A stretch of DNA of 64,000 nucleotides, taken from the NCBI RefSeq assembly GCF_022869865.1, contig NZ_CP094984.1, forward strand, positions 2,108,001-2,172,000. The letters are read 5' to 3'. A program made the position numbers and the translations under genes. Within the stretch, counting starts at the first letter, position 1. Each line of letters starts with the position of its first letter. The notes under the pieces were generated by a model. The model worked only from the letters and a program-made list of their open reading frames with translations, ran no database searches and was not told the origin of the DNA. This stretch comes from Arthrobacter zhangbolii (GTDB lineage Bacteria > Actinomycetota > Actinomycetes > Actinomycetales > Micrococcaceae). This document shows, piece by piece, positions 9,622 through 17,083 of this stretch.

Positions 9622-10911
9622 ATGGCCGGCGACGTCAGCGGCGGAAGCCGGAAAGGCGGACTGCAGTTCTTTCCGCAGTCCGCGCAGGAAAGCAGCAGTG
9701 CCCCGCCCCGCCCCTGGCTGACTCCCGCGGCGTACTGGCCTTCCCTGTCCGATGCGACAGCCGGGCTTCCGGCGCCCGTGGCAGTGCTGGGCATGGAGGC
9801 CCTGCGCTTCAACGCGGCTGACCTGGTTCGGCGTGCCGACGGCGTCCCGCTGAGGATCGCCAGCAAATCACTGCGTGTCCGCGGCATTATTGAGTCCCTG
9901 CTGCGGGCTCCGGGGTTCCGCGGCGTTTTCGCCTACACACTGGCGGAGGCCTTATGGCTGGCGGAGACTTGTGCTGACGTCCTGGTGGGCTATCCCAGCA
10001 CGGACCGTGCGTCCCTGAGCCGCCTGCTGGGTGACGACCGGCTCGCTGCACGGGTAACCCTGATGGTGGATGAGGAATCCCAGTTGGACCTGGTGGATTC
10101 CCTGGCTCCCCCCGGCCGGCGCGCGCCTGTGCGGATCTGCCTGGATGTGGACGCGTCCTGGCAGGCGCCGGTCCTGGGTTTTATTGGAACCCGCCGCTCT
10201 CCCCTGCACCGTCCGGACGACGCCGTGGGGCTGGGCGCCCGGATAGCCGCCCGCCCGGGGTTTCAACTGGTGGGCCTGATGATGTACGAAGCGCAGGTCG
10301 CCGGCGTGGGCGATGCCGTTCCCGGCGCCCGGGCGGGAAATGCCCTGATGCGCCGCATCCAGTCCCGGTCCATGGCGGAGCTCCGCGCGCGGCGGGGCAG
10401 GATTGCCCGGGAGCTGCGGAACCTGGCGGATCTTGAATTCGTCAACGGCGGCGGCACCGGCTCCGTGGAGGCAACCCGCGAAGATGCCTCCGTGACCGAG
10501 ATCACCGCGGGGTCCGGCCTTTTTGCCGGGCACCTCTTTGATACCTACCGTTCCTTCTCCCCCGCCCCCGCGGCGGCCTTCGCGTTCGACGTCGTGCGCC
10601 GGCCCGCACCGGATACCGCCACCATACTGGGCGGAGGGTGGATCGGTTCCGGACCCCCGGGAGCATCCCGCGTCCCGCAGCCTGTCTGGCCGCCGGGACT
10701 GAGCCTGCTGCCGCGGGAAGGAGCCGGTGAAGTGCAGACCCCTTTGCGCGGCGGTGAAGCACGTCGGCTGCGCCCCGGGGACCGGGTCTGGTTCCGCCAC
10801 CCCAAGAGCGGTGAGCCGGCCGAACACGTCAATGAATACCATCTGGTGGAGTCCGGGGAGGTAGTCGGAGTGCTGCCCACCTACCGTGGCGAAGGGAAGG
10901 CGTTCCTGTGA
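9622..10911 (+). CDS. PLP-dependent alanine-racemase-fold protein (amino acid deaminase/aldolase type)
   Basis: The 429-residue protein belongs to the D-serine deaminase/D-threonine aldolase branch of the fold III PLP enzymes. The N-terminal barrel contains LRIASKSLRV, with Lys82 as the expected Schiff-base lysine; later segments include VNGGGTGSVE (phosphate binding) and the C-terminal metal-site-like region VWFRHPKSGEPAEHVNEYH. GGAGGAGGG precedes the ATG. It overlaps the next gene (FAD oxidase) by four bases, GTGA, so the two are translated together. The substrate is likely a D-amino or beta-hydroxy amino acid; this is inferred from family only. Confidence 0.85.
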   Translation: MAGDVSGGSRKGGLQFFPQSAQESSSAPPRPWLTPAAYWPSLSDATAGLPAPVAVLGMEALRFNAADLVRRADGVPLRIASKSLRVRGIIESLLRAPGFRGVFAYTLAEALWLAETCADVLVGYPSTDRASLSRLLGDDRLAARVTLMVDEESQLDLVDSLAPPGRRAPVRICLDVDASWQAPVLGFIGTRRSPLHRPDDAVGLGARIAARPGFQLVGLMMYEAQVAGVGDAVPGARAGNALMRRIQSRSMAELRARRGRIARELRNLADLEFVNGGGTGSVEATREDASVTEITAGSGLFAGHLFDTYRSFSPAPAAAFAFDVVRRPAPDTATILGGGWIGSGPPGASRVPQPVWPPGLSLLPREGAGEVQTPLRGGEARRLRPGDRVWFRHPKSGEPAEHVNEYHLVESGEVVGVLPTYRGEGKAFL

Positions 10912-12212
10912 GCGTGGATAACGTGTGGCGGAACTGGGGGCGGAACGTCACCGCTGTACCGCTGCGGAGCGAACGTCCCGCCGGAATGGCAGATCTGCAA
11001 CGCAGCGTGGCCCGGGCGTCAGCTGCCGGACTGAGGGTGAAGGCGGTGGGCGCCGGACACAGCTTTACGGCTGCTGCCGCCACCGACGGAGTCCAGCTGA
11101 ACCTGGACGGCCTGCAGGGGCTGGTCAGTGCAGACACCGAAACGGGCAGGGTACGGCTGCTGGCCGGCACCCGGCTGTACCAGGTCCCGGCGCTGCTGGC
11201 ACCCTATGGGCTGGCCATGCCCAATCTCGGGGATATCGACCGGCAGTCACTCGCCGGCGCCATCTCCACCGGCACTCACGGTACCGGTGCGGCGTTCGGC
11301 GGGCTCTCAACGCAGGTCCGCGGCCTGACCCTGGTCCAGCCTGACGGCGGGCTTCTGGACCTGACCCACGATGATCCGCTGCTTCCGGCCGCCGCACTGG
11401 GCTTGGGTGCGCTCGGGGTGATTGCCGATGTGACCCTTCAATGTGTACCTGCCTTTGTCCTCCGCGCCGAAGAACGGTCCGAACCGCTGGGGGAGGTCCT
11501 TGCCGGACTCACGGACCGGGTGAAGGCGGCGGATCATTTCGAGTTCTACTGGTTTCCCCACACAGACCGCGCCGCCACTAAAACCAATACCCGCCTGCCG
11601 GGCACGGCACAGCGCAGGCCGCTGTCCCCTGCGGGGCGGTGGCTGGACGAGACCGTACTGTCCAACACCGTCTTCCGTGCCACCTGCGCCGCAGGCCGGG
11701 CAGCGCCGGCAGTCATTCCGGCAGTGAACCGCGCAGCCGCCCGGATGCTGGGTGGCCGGGAGTACGCTGACGCCTCTGAGCGGGTATTTGCGCAGCGGCG
11801 CACGGTGCGGTTTCGGGAAATGGAGTACGCCCTGCCGGCGGCACGGCTGGAGTCCGCCTTCACGGCCCTGCGACAGCTGGTCCGGGAGCGCCGGTGGCGG
11901 ATTTCGTTTCCGGTGGAAGTGCGTTGGGCGGCGGCCGACGGACTCTGGCTATCCACTGCCCACGGACGGGACACCGCCTACATTGCCGTACACCGGTATT
12001 ACCGGGAGGAGTACCGGGACTACTTCGACGCCGTCGAAGAGGTGATGCTGGCACACGGCGGGCGGCCCCACTGGGGGAAGCTGCATACCCTTACCGCGGC
12101 GGACCTGGCCGGCCGGTATCCGCACTTCACGGATTTCCTGGCGGTTCGGGACCGGTTGGATCCGGACCGGGTTTTTGCCAACGCCTATCTCGACCGGGTG
12201 CTGGGGCCATGA
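10908..12212 (+). CDS. FAD-linked oxidase of the D-arabinono-1,4-lactone oxidase type
   Basis: This is a VAO/PCMH-fold flavoprotein of 434 residues. The N-terminal FAD-binding domain (residues 1-190) shows GHSFTAAAATDG, LAGTRLYQVPALLAPYG and SLAGAISTGTHGTG. The C-terminal ALO domain ends with the family motif HWGKLHT near residue 385. Actinobacterial relatives oxidise sugar lactones or polyols; the natural substrate here is unknown. The GTG start overlaps the stop of the PLP protein gene, which points to a shared pathway. Confidence 0.87.
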   Translation: MSVDNVWRNWGRNVTAVPLRSERPAGMADLQRSVARASAAGLRVKAVGAGHSFTAAAATDGVQLNLDGLQGLVSADTETGRVRLLAGTRLYQVPALLAPYGLAMPNLGDIDRQSLAGAISTGTHGTGAAFGGLSTQVRGLTLVQPDGGLLDLTHDDPLLPAAALGLGALGVIADVTLQCVPAFVLRAEERSEPLGEVLAGLTDRVKAADHFEFYWFPHTDRAATKTNTRLPGTAQRRPLSPAGRWLDETVLSNTVFRATCAAGRAAPAVIPAVNRAAARMLGGREYADASERVFAQRRTVRFREMEYALPAARLESAFTALRQLVRERRWRISFPVEVRWAAADGLWLSTAHGRDTAYIAVHRYYREEYRDYFDAVEEVMLAHGGRPHWGKLHTLTAADLAGRYPHFTDFLAVRDRLDPDRVFANAYLDRVLGP

Positions 12213-12299
12213 CGACGCAGCATGCGGCTCCACTCCGCCTGCCCGTTATCCAGCCGGCCGCACCCTAGGATGGGGGCAGCCCGAGCCAAAGGAACCTTC

Positions 12300-13064
12300 G
12301 TGACATCAATGCCCGCCCATGATCGGACCCCTTCCCTCCCCCGGAGATGGTGGTGGGGCTTCGTGCCCTTTATTGCGCTCTCCGTGATCCATGTGGGTGC
12401 CAGGTTCGCCGGTGCTGCCGACATAGCGGATCCGACAAAGCTGACCCTGATGCCGCTGCTGGCGGTCGGCGCAGTCTGGGCATTCCGGGGAGCCGGTCCC
12501 CGGACCGGGCGCTCCCTCGCGGTGCCGGCAGTGCTGCTGCTGGCAGCCCTGCTGTTCTCCTGGTTCGGTGACGGGGCAGCAACCCTGTTTCCCTTTGCAC
12601 CGGAACTGCCGGTAATGCTGGCATCCTTCGGGATCGCCCATATCTGCTACATCTGGCTCATGACCCGACACATCGCGGACCGGCCCTTTCCCCGCTGGGC
12701 ACTGGTATTTCCACTGTGGTGGATAGCCATGCTGGTGGCGCTGTGGCCGGCCCTCGGCTCCCTCGCCCCGGCGGTGGCAGCGTACGGAATTGTGCTGGCC
12801 GGAACGGCGGCGACGGCGGCCCGCTGCGGCAAGGCAGTGGCTTCGGGCGGCCTGCTGTTCCTCGCCTCGGACACCATCCTCTCCTTCCGGATCTTTATGC
12901 CGGAGGCCATGCCGGACTGGACAAGCGGCATGGTGATGCTGACGTACTGCGCCGGGCAGGGCCTGCTCGTAGCGGGAATTGCACTGCACCGTACTTCGCC
13001 CCGCACCGCGGAGGGGAAGCAGGCCGGTCTGGCAGCGCGGCCGGCGAGGCCGCTGGCATCCTAA
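12300..13064 (+). CDS. Lysoplasmalogenase (YhhN/TMEM86 family) membrane protein
   Basis: The 254-residue protein has about seven or eight hydrophobic helices and the family signatures SWFGDGAATLFPF (helix 3 region), FGIAHICYIWL and LFLASDTILSFRIF. The family hydrolyses the vinyl-ether bond of lysoplasmalogens and needs conserved Asp residues, visible as FGDGA and ASDTI. The GTG at 12300 has AAAGGA upstream; an ATG three codons later is an alternative. It lies 87 bases after the FAD oxidase on the same strand and may share its transcript. It converges with the Nudix-NYN gene 7 bases away. Confidence 0.87.
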   Translation: MTSMPAHDRTPSLPRRWWWGFVPFIALSVIHVGARFAGAADIADPTKLTLMPLLAVGAVWAFRGAGPRTGRSLAVPAVLLLAALLFSWFGDGAATLFPFAPELPVMLASFGIAHICYIWLMTRHIADRPFPRWALVFPLWWIAMLVALWPALGSLAPAVAAYGIVLAGTAATAARCGKAVASGGLLFLASDTILSFRIFMPEAMPDWTSGMVMLTYCAGQGLLVAGIALHRTSPRTAEGKQAGLAARPARPLAS

Positions 13065-13071
13065 CCGGCCG

Positions 13072-13971
13072 CTAATACCCAAGCCGTTCACGGAACAGAC
13101 CGGCACTCATGACCGAAGCGCCCGCCCGGCGGCTGCGTTCGGCCAGTTCCCGGTCACTGGTGGCCACCGTGACACGGTGTCCGCTCCCGGCCAGCTGATT
13201 GGCCAGGAGGGCGACGGCGTCGTCCCCGGATCCGTCCGCCCGGACCAGGCGGAGCGGCGGTTCCGGTTCGGCGACCGCGCGGGCCGCCCCTTCCACAACA
13301 ACCACGAACCCGGGAAACCAGAGCCCTTCCGGCAGATCAAGCACCGGACCCGGCATCCCGCGCGCTTGCAGGTCCCCGACCGCGGCCAGCAGCCGGGCAG
13401 CGGCACCTGCACGGTCTTTCCACCATCCGTCAGGGACGGAGCCGATAACGTTGGCTGCGTCCACCACTACCACCGGCCGGATCTGGAGCAGTGCGGCAAG
13501 ACGCGGCCAGGAGCGCGCGAACGCAGGGTGCAGGGGGAAGGACTCCACCTCCCCCACCGGCACCCACTCCAGCGCCAGGCTCTCGGGATCGCTGATGACC
13601 GGCTCGAAGGCCTGCACCACGTCCCCCAGCAGGGTGGAATACGTCCAGACACCAAGGTCCAGGACGCTCATCATCCGCGGACGGATCGACGCCTGCGGTA
13701 CCCCTGCCTCCTCCGCGGCTTCACGCAGGGCAGCGGCCTGCGCCGATTCATTCCGGTGCCTGGCTCCCCCGGGCAGCGCCCAGGTCCCGCCGTGGTGGCT
13801 CCAGCCCGCCCGGTGCTGGAGCAGGATTCCGCGCTGCGGATCAAAAGCGAGGAGCCCCGCCGCACCGAACCGGCCCCAGTAACGCCGGCCATCCGGCGCC
13901 GTCGTCCAGGCGTCTCCTGAATCGCGCGGCGGCCGGCCCGCTCCGCCCGGCGCAGAAGGTCCAGTACTCAT
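13072..13971 (-). CDS. Nudix hydrolase fused to a C-terminal NYN/PIN-like nuclease domain
   Basis: The 299-residue protein has two parts. Residues about 30-160 form a Nudix domain with a perfect Nudix box (Gly69, Glu75, REAAEEAGV at 83-91), so pyrophosphohydrolase activity is likely. Residues about 165-299 resemble a NYN/PIN-type RNase: VVVVDAANVIG with Asp171 and Asn174, GSGDD with Asp250/251, and ATSDRELAE with Asp273 give the expected acidic centre. The combination suggests nucleotide or RNA-end processing coupled to RNA cleavage; this is inference. It lies next to the pnuC-nadR-nrtR NAD operon on the same strand but 67 bases beyond nrtR, possibly co-transcribed. Confidence 0.8.
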   Translation of the reverse strand: MSTGPSAPGGAGRPPRDSGDAWTTAPDGRRYWGRFGAAGLLAFDPQRGILLQHRAGWSHHGGTWALPGGARHRNESAQAAALREAAEEAGVPQASIRPRMMSVLDLGVWTYSTLLGDVVQAFEPVISDPESLALEWVPVGEVESFPLHPAFARSWPRLAALLQIRPVVVVDAANVIGSVPDGWWKDRAGAAARLLAAVGDLQARGMPGPVLDLPEGLWFPGFVVVVEGAARAVAEPEPPLRLVRADGSGDDAVALLANQLAGSGHRVTVATSDRELAERSRRAGASVMSAGLFRERLGY

Positions 13972-14038
13972 GCGCCCAGCCTGCCATAACCGGCCGGAAA
14001 CAGCTGCCGCGCAGCCCCGCCCGGACAGCGGGCTGCGC

Positions 14039-14782
14039 CTAGTCCCTTCGTGCGGGCCGGACCAGGGGCGGGCTCAGGTGCTCGTCCGCAACCGTGTAGA
14101 CGGTGGCCGGTGCACCCTTGGCCCGGCCGGCCTTACGGCCCGTATCGTGCAGCGCGCCCGCCATTTTCCGGGTGAAGTTCCCGGGATCAAGCCGGGGAAC
14201 GTTCCACACGGCCTGATAGACACGGCGCAGCTGATTCAGCGTGAATTCCTCCGGGAGCAGCTTTGCACCGGTAAGTGTGTACTCGATTTTGCCCGCGAGC
14301 CGTTCAACGGCAGCCGTGAGGATGTCCCGGTGGTCGAAGGCCGGCTTCTCATTGGCCAGGACGTCGTACGCCGGCATCCACTGCGCCGTTGCGGTCCCTG
14401 TGCCGGCGCTCAGGACCGGCAGTGCCCTGCCGTCGGTTTCCAGCAGCGCCAGGTGCGCCACAGATACCACGCGCATGCGCGGGTCCCGCCGGGGGGAGCT
14501 GAAGGTCGCGAGCTGCTCAACGTGGGCGCGGTGCTCCCCCAGCTCCAGGCCGGTCTTTTCCCGCAGCACACGCCAGGCTGCCTCGAGGGCGTCCTCCTCC
14601 GGTCCCACAAAGCCACCGGGCAGGGCCAGGGCCCCCTCCCAGGGCCGGTCGCGGCGGCGCACCATTGCCGTGTACAGCGTTCCGGCCGAGACGGCGAAAA
14701 CCACCAGGTCCGCTGCCAGGGCAACCGACGGGTAGGCCCGCGGGTCATAGTCCCTGAGGAAGCGGTATTCATCGTCAGACAT
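14039..14782 (-). CDS. nrtR: NrtR-like regulator of NAD metabolism (Nudix-related with winged helix)
   Basis: The 247-residue product has a Nudix-fold N-terminal domain (residues about 15-150) and a winged-helix C-terminus (about 165-230: LLPEEFTLNQLRRVYQAVW). The Nudix box is degenerate (GGFVGPEEDALEAAW then RVLREKTGL, with the catalytic REuxEE changed). That fits NrtR regulators, which sense ADP-ribose or other NAD metabolites instead of hydrolysing them. The start overlaps the nadR stop by one base (TGATG). Its place as third gene after pnuC and nadR, and the palindrome before pnuC, support autoregulated control of NAD salvage. Confidence 0.87.
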   Translation of the reverse strand: MSDDEYRFLRDYDPRAYPSVALAADLVVFAVSAGTLYTAMVRRRDRPWEGALALPGGFVGPEEDALEAAWRVLREKTGLELGEHRAHVEQLATFSSPRRDPRMRVVSVAHLALLETDGRALPVLSAGTGTATAQWMPAYDVLANEKPAFDHRDILTAAVERLAGKIEYTLTGAKLLPEEFTLNQLRRVYQAVWNVPRLDPGNFTRKMAGALHDTGRKAGRAKGAPATVYTVADEHLSPPLVRPARRD

Positions 14783-15888
14783 CAGACTCCTGCCAGTACC
14801 GTGCGCGTGGCCCAGGGCGGGGACGAAAAGCGGAACCGGTCCTCGATGATCAGATCAGTGATCCGGGTGGCCGTGGCCAGGCGTTCGGCGTGGTCCCCCG
14901 ACATCAGGATCCATGAGTGTCCGGCCGTGGTGAGCTCTTCCTTGAACCACTCCGTCATCTCTTCCCGGGGGTGCCCGGCTTCCCGCCACCCGTCGTCCTC
15001 GAAGGCAACGCCGTCGTGGTCCGTAACGAGGTAGAGATCGCGTCGGGGCAATTGCTCGACGGCGCGGTAGGACCCGTAGCTCTGTTCACCGATGTAGACG
15101 CGTTCGAAGAGTGCGGTGGTGATGACGTCGGTGTCGGCTATGACCAGGGGGCACCGGGCCGCTGCATCGTTTTCCAGCTGATTCTGCCGTTCACCGATGT
15201 GGGCAAAGTCCGCGGCGGTCCAGATCATGTCGGAGAGCGCGGACCCCGGACTGGCAGCCTGCGCCGCAGCGAACTTCTCGTAGGTGTACTGCCGGCCGTA
15301 TTCCGGAACGTCGGCAAGCTCCGGATAGCGGGAGCGGTAGTGCGCTGTCAGGGCACGGGCAAGGGTGGTGGTGCCGGTGGACTGTGCGCCCACCACAATG
15401 ATCCGGACGGCCAGATCCTGCCGGGCCGCTTCAATAATGTTGGGCCAGGCCGCGGCAAGGTCATCGCGGCACAGAGTGCCACTGACCGGGTGGGTCACGC
15501 GGGAAGGATCCACCGGCACATGGGCCGCACCGAAGTCGCCGGCGAGCTGCCAGCCGTACTCCTCCGAGCTGAAGACCGCGTCCACTGAGGTGATGCCATG
15601 CATCTTCAGGGCCAGGCGGAGCGACTCGTTGTGGGCCTTCCACATGGCCGCCGAGGAATAGTCCACGGGGGCATCATTGGGCATGCCGACGACGCTGACG
15701 TTCCCCTGCCCGAATTCCGCGGTAAGCCACTTCACCCGGTCCTCCAAGGTGATGCTTTCAAACCGGCTGCCCAGCACTACCACTGCCAGCCGGTCCGACT
15801 GCTCCGCTGCACGGGCGATCAGGTGCCGGTGGCCGGCGTGGGGCGGGTAGAACTTGCCGATGATGACGCCCTGGCCATAGCGGTTCAT
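14782..15888 (-). CDS. nadR: NadR-type bifunctional NMN adenylyltransferase / ribosylnicotinamide kinase
   Basis: The 368-residue protein has an N-terminal nucleotidyltransferase domain with GKFYPPHAGH (HxGH at 17-20) and a C-terminal P-loop kinase-like domain from about residue 160. Together these would phosphorylate imported nicotinamide riboside and adenylate NMN to NAD. The start at 15888 makes an ATGA overlap with the pnuC stop. Odd point: the Walker A motif reads GAQSTGTTT (167-175), with Thr173 where lysine is normal. There is no N-terminal helix-turn-helix, so unlike the enterobacterial protein it should not itself be a repressor. Confidence 0.9.
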   Translation of the reverse strand: MNRYGQGVIIGKFYPPHAGHRHLIARAAEQSDRLAVVVLGSRFESITLEDRVKWLTAEFGQGNVSVVGMPNDAPVDYSSAAMWKAHNESLRLALKMHGITSVDAVFSSEEYGWQLAGDFGAAHVPVDPSRVTHPVSGTLCRDDLAAAWPNIIEAARQDLAVRIIVVGAQSTGTTTLARALTAHYRSRYPELADVPEYGRQYTYEKFAAAQAASPGSALSDMIWTAADFAHIGERQNQLENDAAARCPLVIADTDVITTALFERVYIGEQSYGSYRAVEQLPRRDLYLVTDHDGVAFEDDGWREAGHPREEMTEWFKEELTTAGHSWILMSGDHAERLATATRITDLIIEDRFRFSSPPWATRTVLAGV

Positions 15889-16544
15889 GCCGGGACCTTT
15901 CCTGCCGCGGCGGCGGGGGCCGCAGCATTGCGTGTGCGCTTCCAATCAACGAGCCCGTAGATACAGAGGGCCAGGAATCCCATGTACAGGATTGCGGTGA
16001 GGTTCAGGCCCCGGGAGAAGTACAGCGGAATGCTGACCAGATCAATGACAATCCAGGCGTACCAGTGCTGGAAAATCTTCCGGGCCTGTCCGTAGGTGGC
16101 CAGGAGCGATGCGGCAAGGACAAAGGCATCAGGCCAGGGAACCTCGGAGTCGGTTCCATGGGTGAGGATCATGGCTATGGCCACCGTGGCCAGGGCTACG
16201 GCCCCCACCCCGCACGCAAGCTCCCTGGGGCCTGCGTCCCGGATCGGCAGGTCCCCGGTGGAGTTGGTCTCCCTGGCTCCGCGGACCCAGTTGTACCACC
16301 CATATACGGAGACGGCTGCGAACACAGCCTGCAGCAGGGTCTCCCCGTAGAGGCCGGCCCCGAAGAACAGGATCATAAAGGCTACGTTGTTGATGATGCC
16401 GATTGGCCAGTTCCATGCCCGCTGCCGGGCGACGCCGTAGACACAGGCCGCACCGGTAACAAACCCGATAACTTCTATCCAGCTGACGGGCGCTCCGAGC
16501 AGATCTGCTGCCGGGGCATTCATCCAGTCCAGTATTGCGTCCAT
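15885..16544 (-). CDS. pnuC: Nicotinamide riboside transporter PnuC
   Basis: The 219-residue membrane protein has seven hydrophobic segments and PnuC hallmarks: WPIGIINNVAF (about residues 40-50), VYGWYNWVRG and WYAWIVIDLVSIPLY near the C-terminus, with the tryptophan/asparagine residues that bind nicotinamide riboside. The ATG at 16544 is chosen because AAGGAC lies about 10 bases upstream. The GTG at 16571 falls inside an operator-like palindrome and has no ribosome binding site. It is the first gene of pnuC-nadR-nrtR; import by PnuC is driven by phosphorylation of the substrate by NadR. Confidence 0.92.
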   Translation of the reverse strand: MDAILDWMNAPAADLLGAPVSWIEVIGFVTGAACVYGVARQRAWNWPIGIINNVAFMILFFGAGLYGETLLQAVFAAVSVYGWYNWVRGARETNSTGDLPIRDAGPRELACGVGAVALATVAIAMILTHGTDSEVPWPDAFVLAASLLATYGQARKIFQHWYAWIVIDLVSIPLYFSRGLNLTAILYMGFLALCIYGLVDWKRTRNAAAPAAAAGKVPA

Positions 16545-16563
16545 GGCGTCCACGTCCTTATTT

Positions 16564-16580
16564 ATTGTCACTATGACAAT
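16564..16580 (-). promoter_or_regulatory. Perfect palindrome in the pnuC leader, candidate NrtR operator
   Basis: ATTGTCA-CTA-TGACAAT is a perfect 7-base inverted repeat with a three-base centre, 20 bases before the pnuC ATG. On the minus strand TACTAAT just upstream (16578-16585) may be the -10, so a bound protein would block transcription. The regulator gene nrtR is in the same operon. Assignment to NrtR is inferred from context. Confidence 0.6.
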
Positions 16581-16691
16581 TAGTAGCCTAGACCGGCTGG
16601 ACAGGAAGGGATAGGCCCCAGGTGAACCGGATGTGTGACCTCAGCCACCATCCGGACCAGCGGCCGCGCATGGGGCCGGGGCATTCCGGCA

Positions 16692-16720
16692 ATAAAAAAG
16701 CCCCGCCCGAAGGCGAGGCA
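16692..16720 (-). terminator. Intrinsic terminator of the tRNA-Ala pair
   Basis: On the minus strand GCCTCGCC-TTCG-GGCGGGGC is followed by TTTTTTATT, a classic GC stem with U-tract, about 16 bases downstream of the last tRNA-Ala. It also separates the tRNAs from the pnuC operon. Confidence 0.85.
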
Positions 16721-16735
16721 CTTTCCATGAATATT

Positions 16736-16811
16736 TGGTGGAGCTGAGGGGACTCGAACCCCTGACCCCCTGCATGCCATGCAGGTGCGCTACCAGCTGC
16801 GCCACAGCCCC
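16736..16811 (-). tRNA. tRNA-Ala (anticodon GGC), copy 1
   Basis: The 76-base sequence folds as a cloverleaf. The acceptor stem is GGGGCTG/CAGCTCC, with D arm GCGC..GCGC, anticodon stem CCTGC/GCAGG with loop ATGGCAT (GGC, reads GCC/GCU), and T arm CAGGGGTTCGAGTCCCCT. CCA is encoded. The gene body is identical to copy 2. The immediate flanks are complementary (AATATTT before, AAATATT after, counting the terminal A), so the precursor can extend its end stem. Confidence 0.97.
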
Positions 16812-16881
16812 AAATATTTCAGTGTTGTAGTAATCCAGAGGATTTCTTTCCACCGCAAACCCTTCGGTTTCCCGAAGGTTT

Positions 16882-16957
16882 TGGTGGAGCTGAGGGGACT
16901 CGAACCCCTGACCCCCTGCATGCCATGCAGGTGCGCTACCAGCTGCGCCACAGCCCC
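16882..16957 (-). tRNA. tRNA-Ala (anticodon GGC), copy 2
   Basis: The mature sequence is identical to the copy at 16736-16811, with encoded CCA, and lies 70 bases upstream of it in the direction of transcription. Its flanks are also complementary, but with a different sequence (AAGTTTT before, AAAACCTT after with one bulge). The two are probably transcribed together from the promoter at 17013-17040. Confidence 0.97.
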
Positions 16958-17012
16958 AAAACTTGAGTTGTTCGCCTCACTTTTCCGGTGACCGGGGCGA
17001 AGCAACTCCTCT

Positions 17013-17040
17013 ACCTTAGTACAAATCGGCAGGAGCGCAA
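17013..17040 (-). promoter_or_regulatory. Candidate promoter of the tRNA-Ala pair
   Basis: On the minus strand TTGCGC (17035-17040) and TAAGGT (17013-17018) are 16 bases apart, about 55 bases upstream of tRNA-Ala copy 2. Between the promoter and the tRNA is an imperfect inverted repeat (GAGTTGCTTCGCC / GGCGAACAACTC). Same -10 (TAAGGT) as upstream of tRNA-Gly. Confidence 0.45.
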
Positions 17041-17083
17041 AATCCAGCCCGGGCCCGGTTTAACGGGCCGTGCGGCGGGGTTT

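Noticed and set aside
16966-16990. CTTGAGT near tRNA-Ala as a HspR (HAIR) site
   Set aside because: The second half-site (CTCACTT) does not match ACTCAAG; the sequence is better explained as part of an imperfect inverted repeat and tRNA flank pairing.
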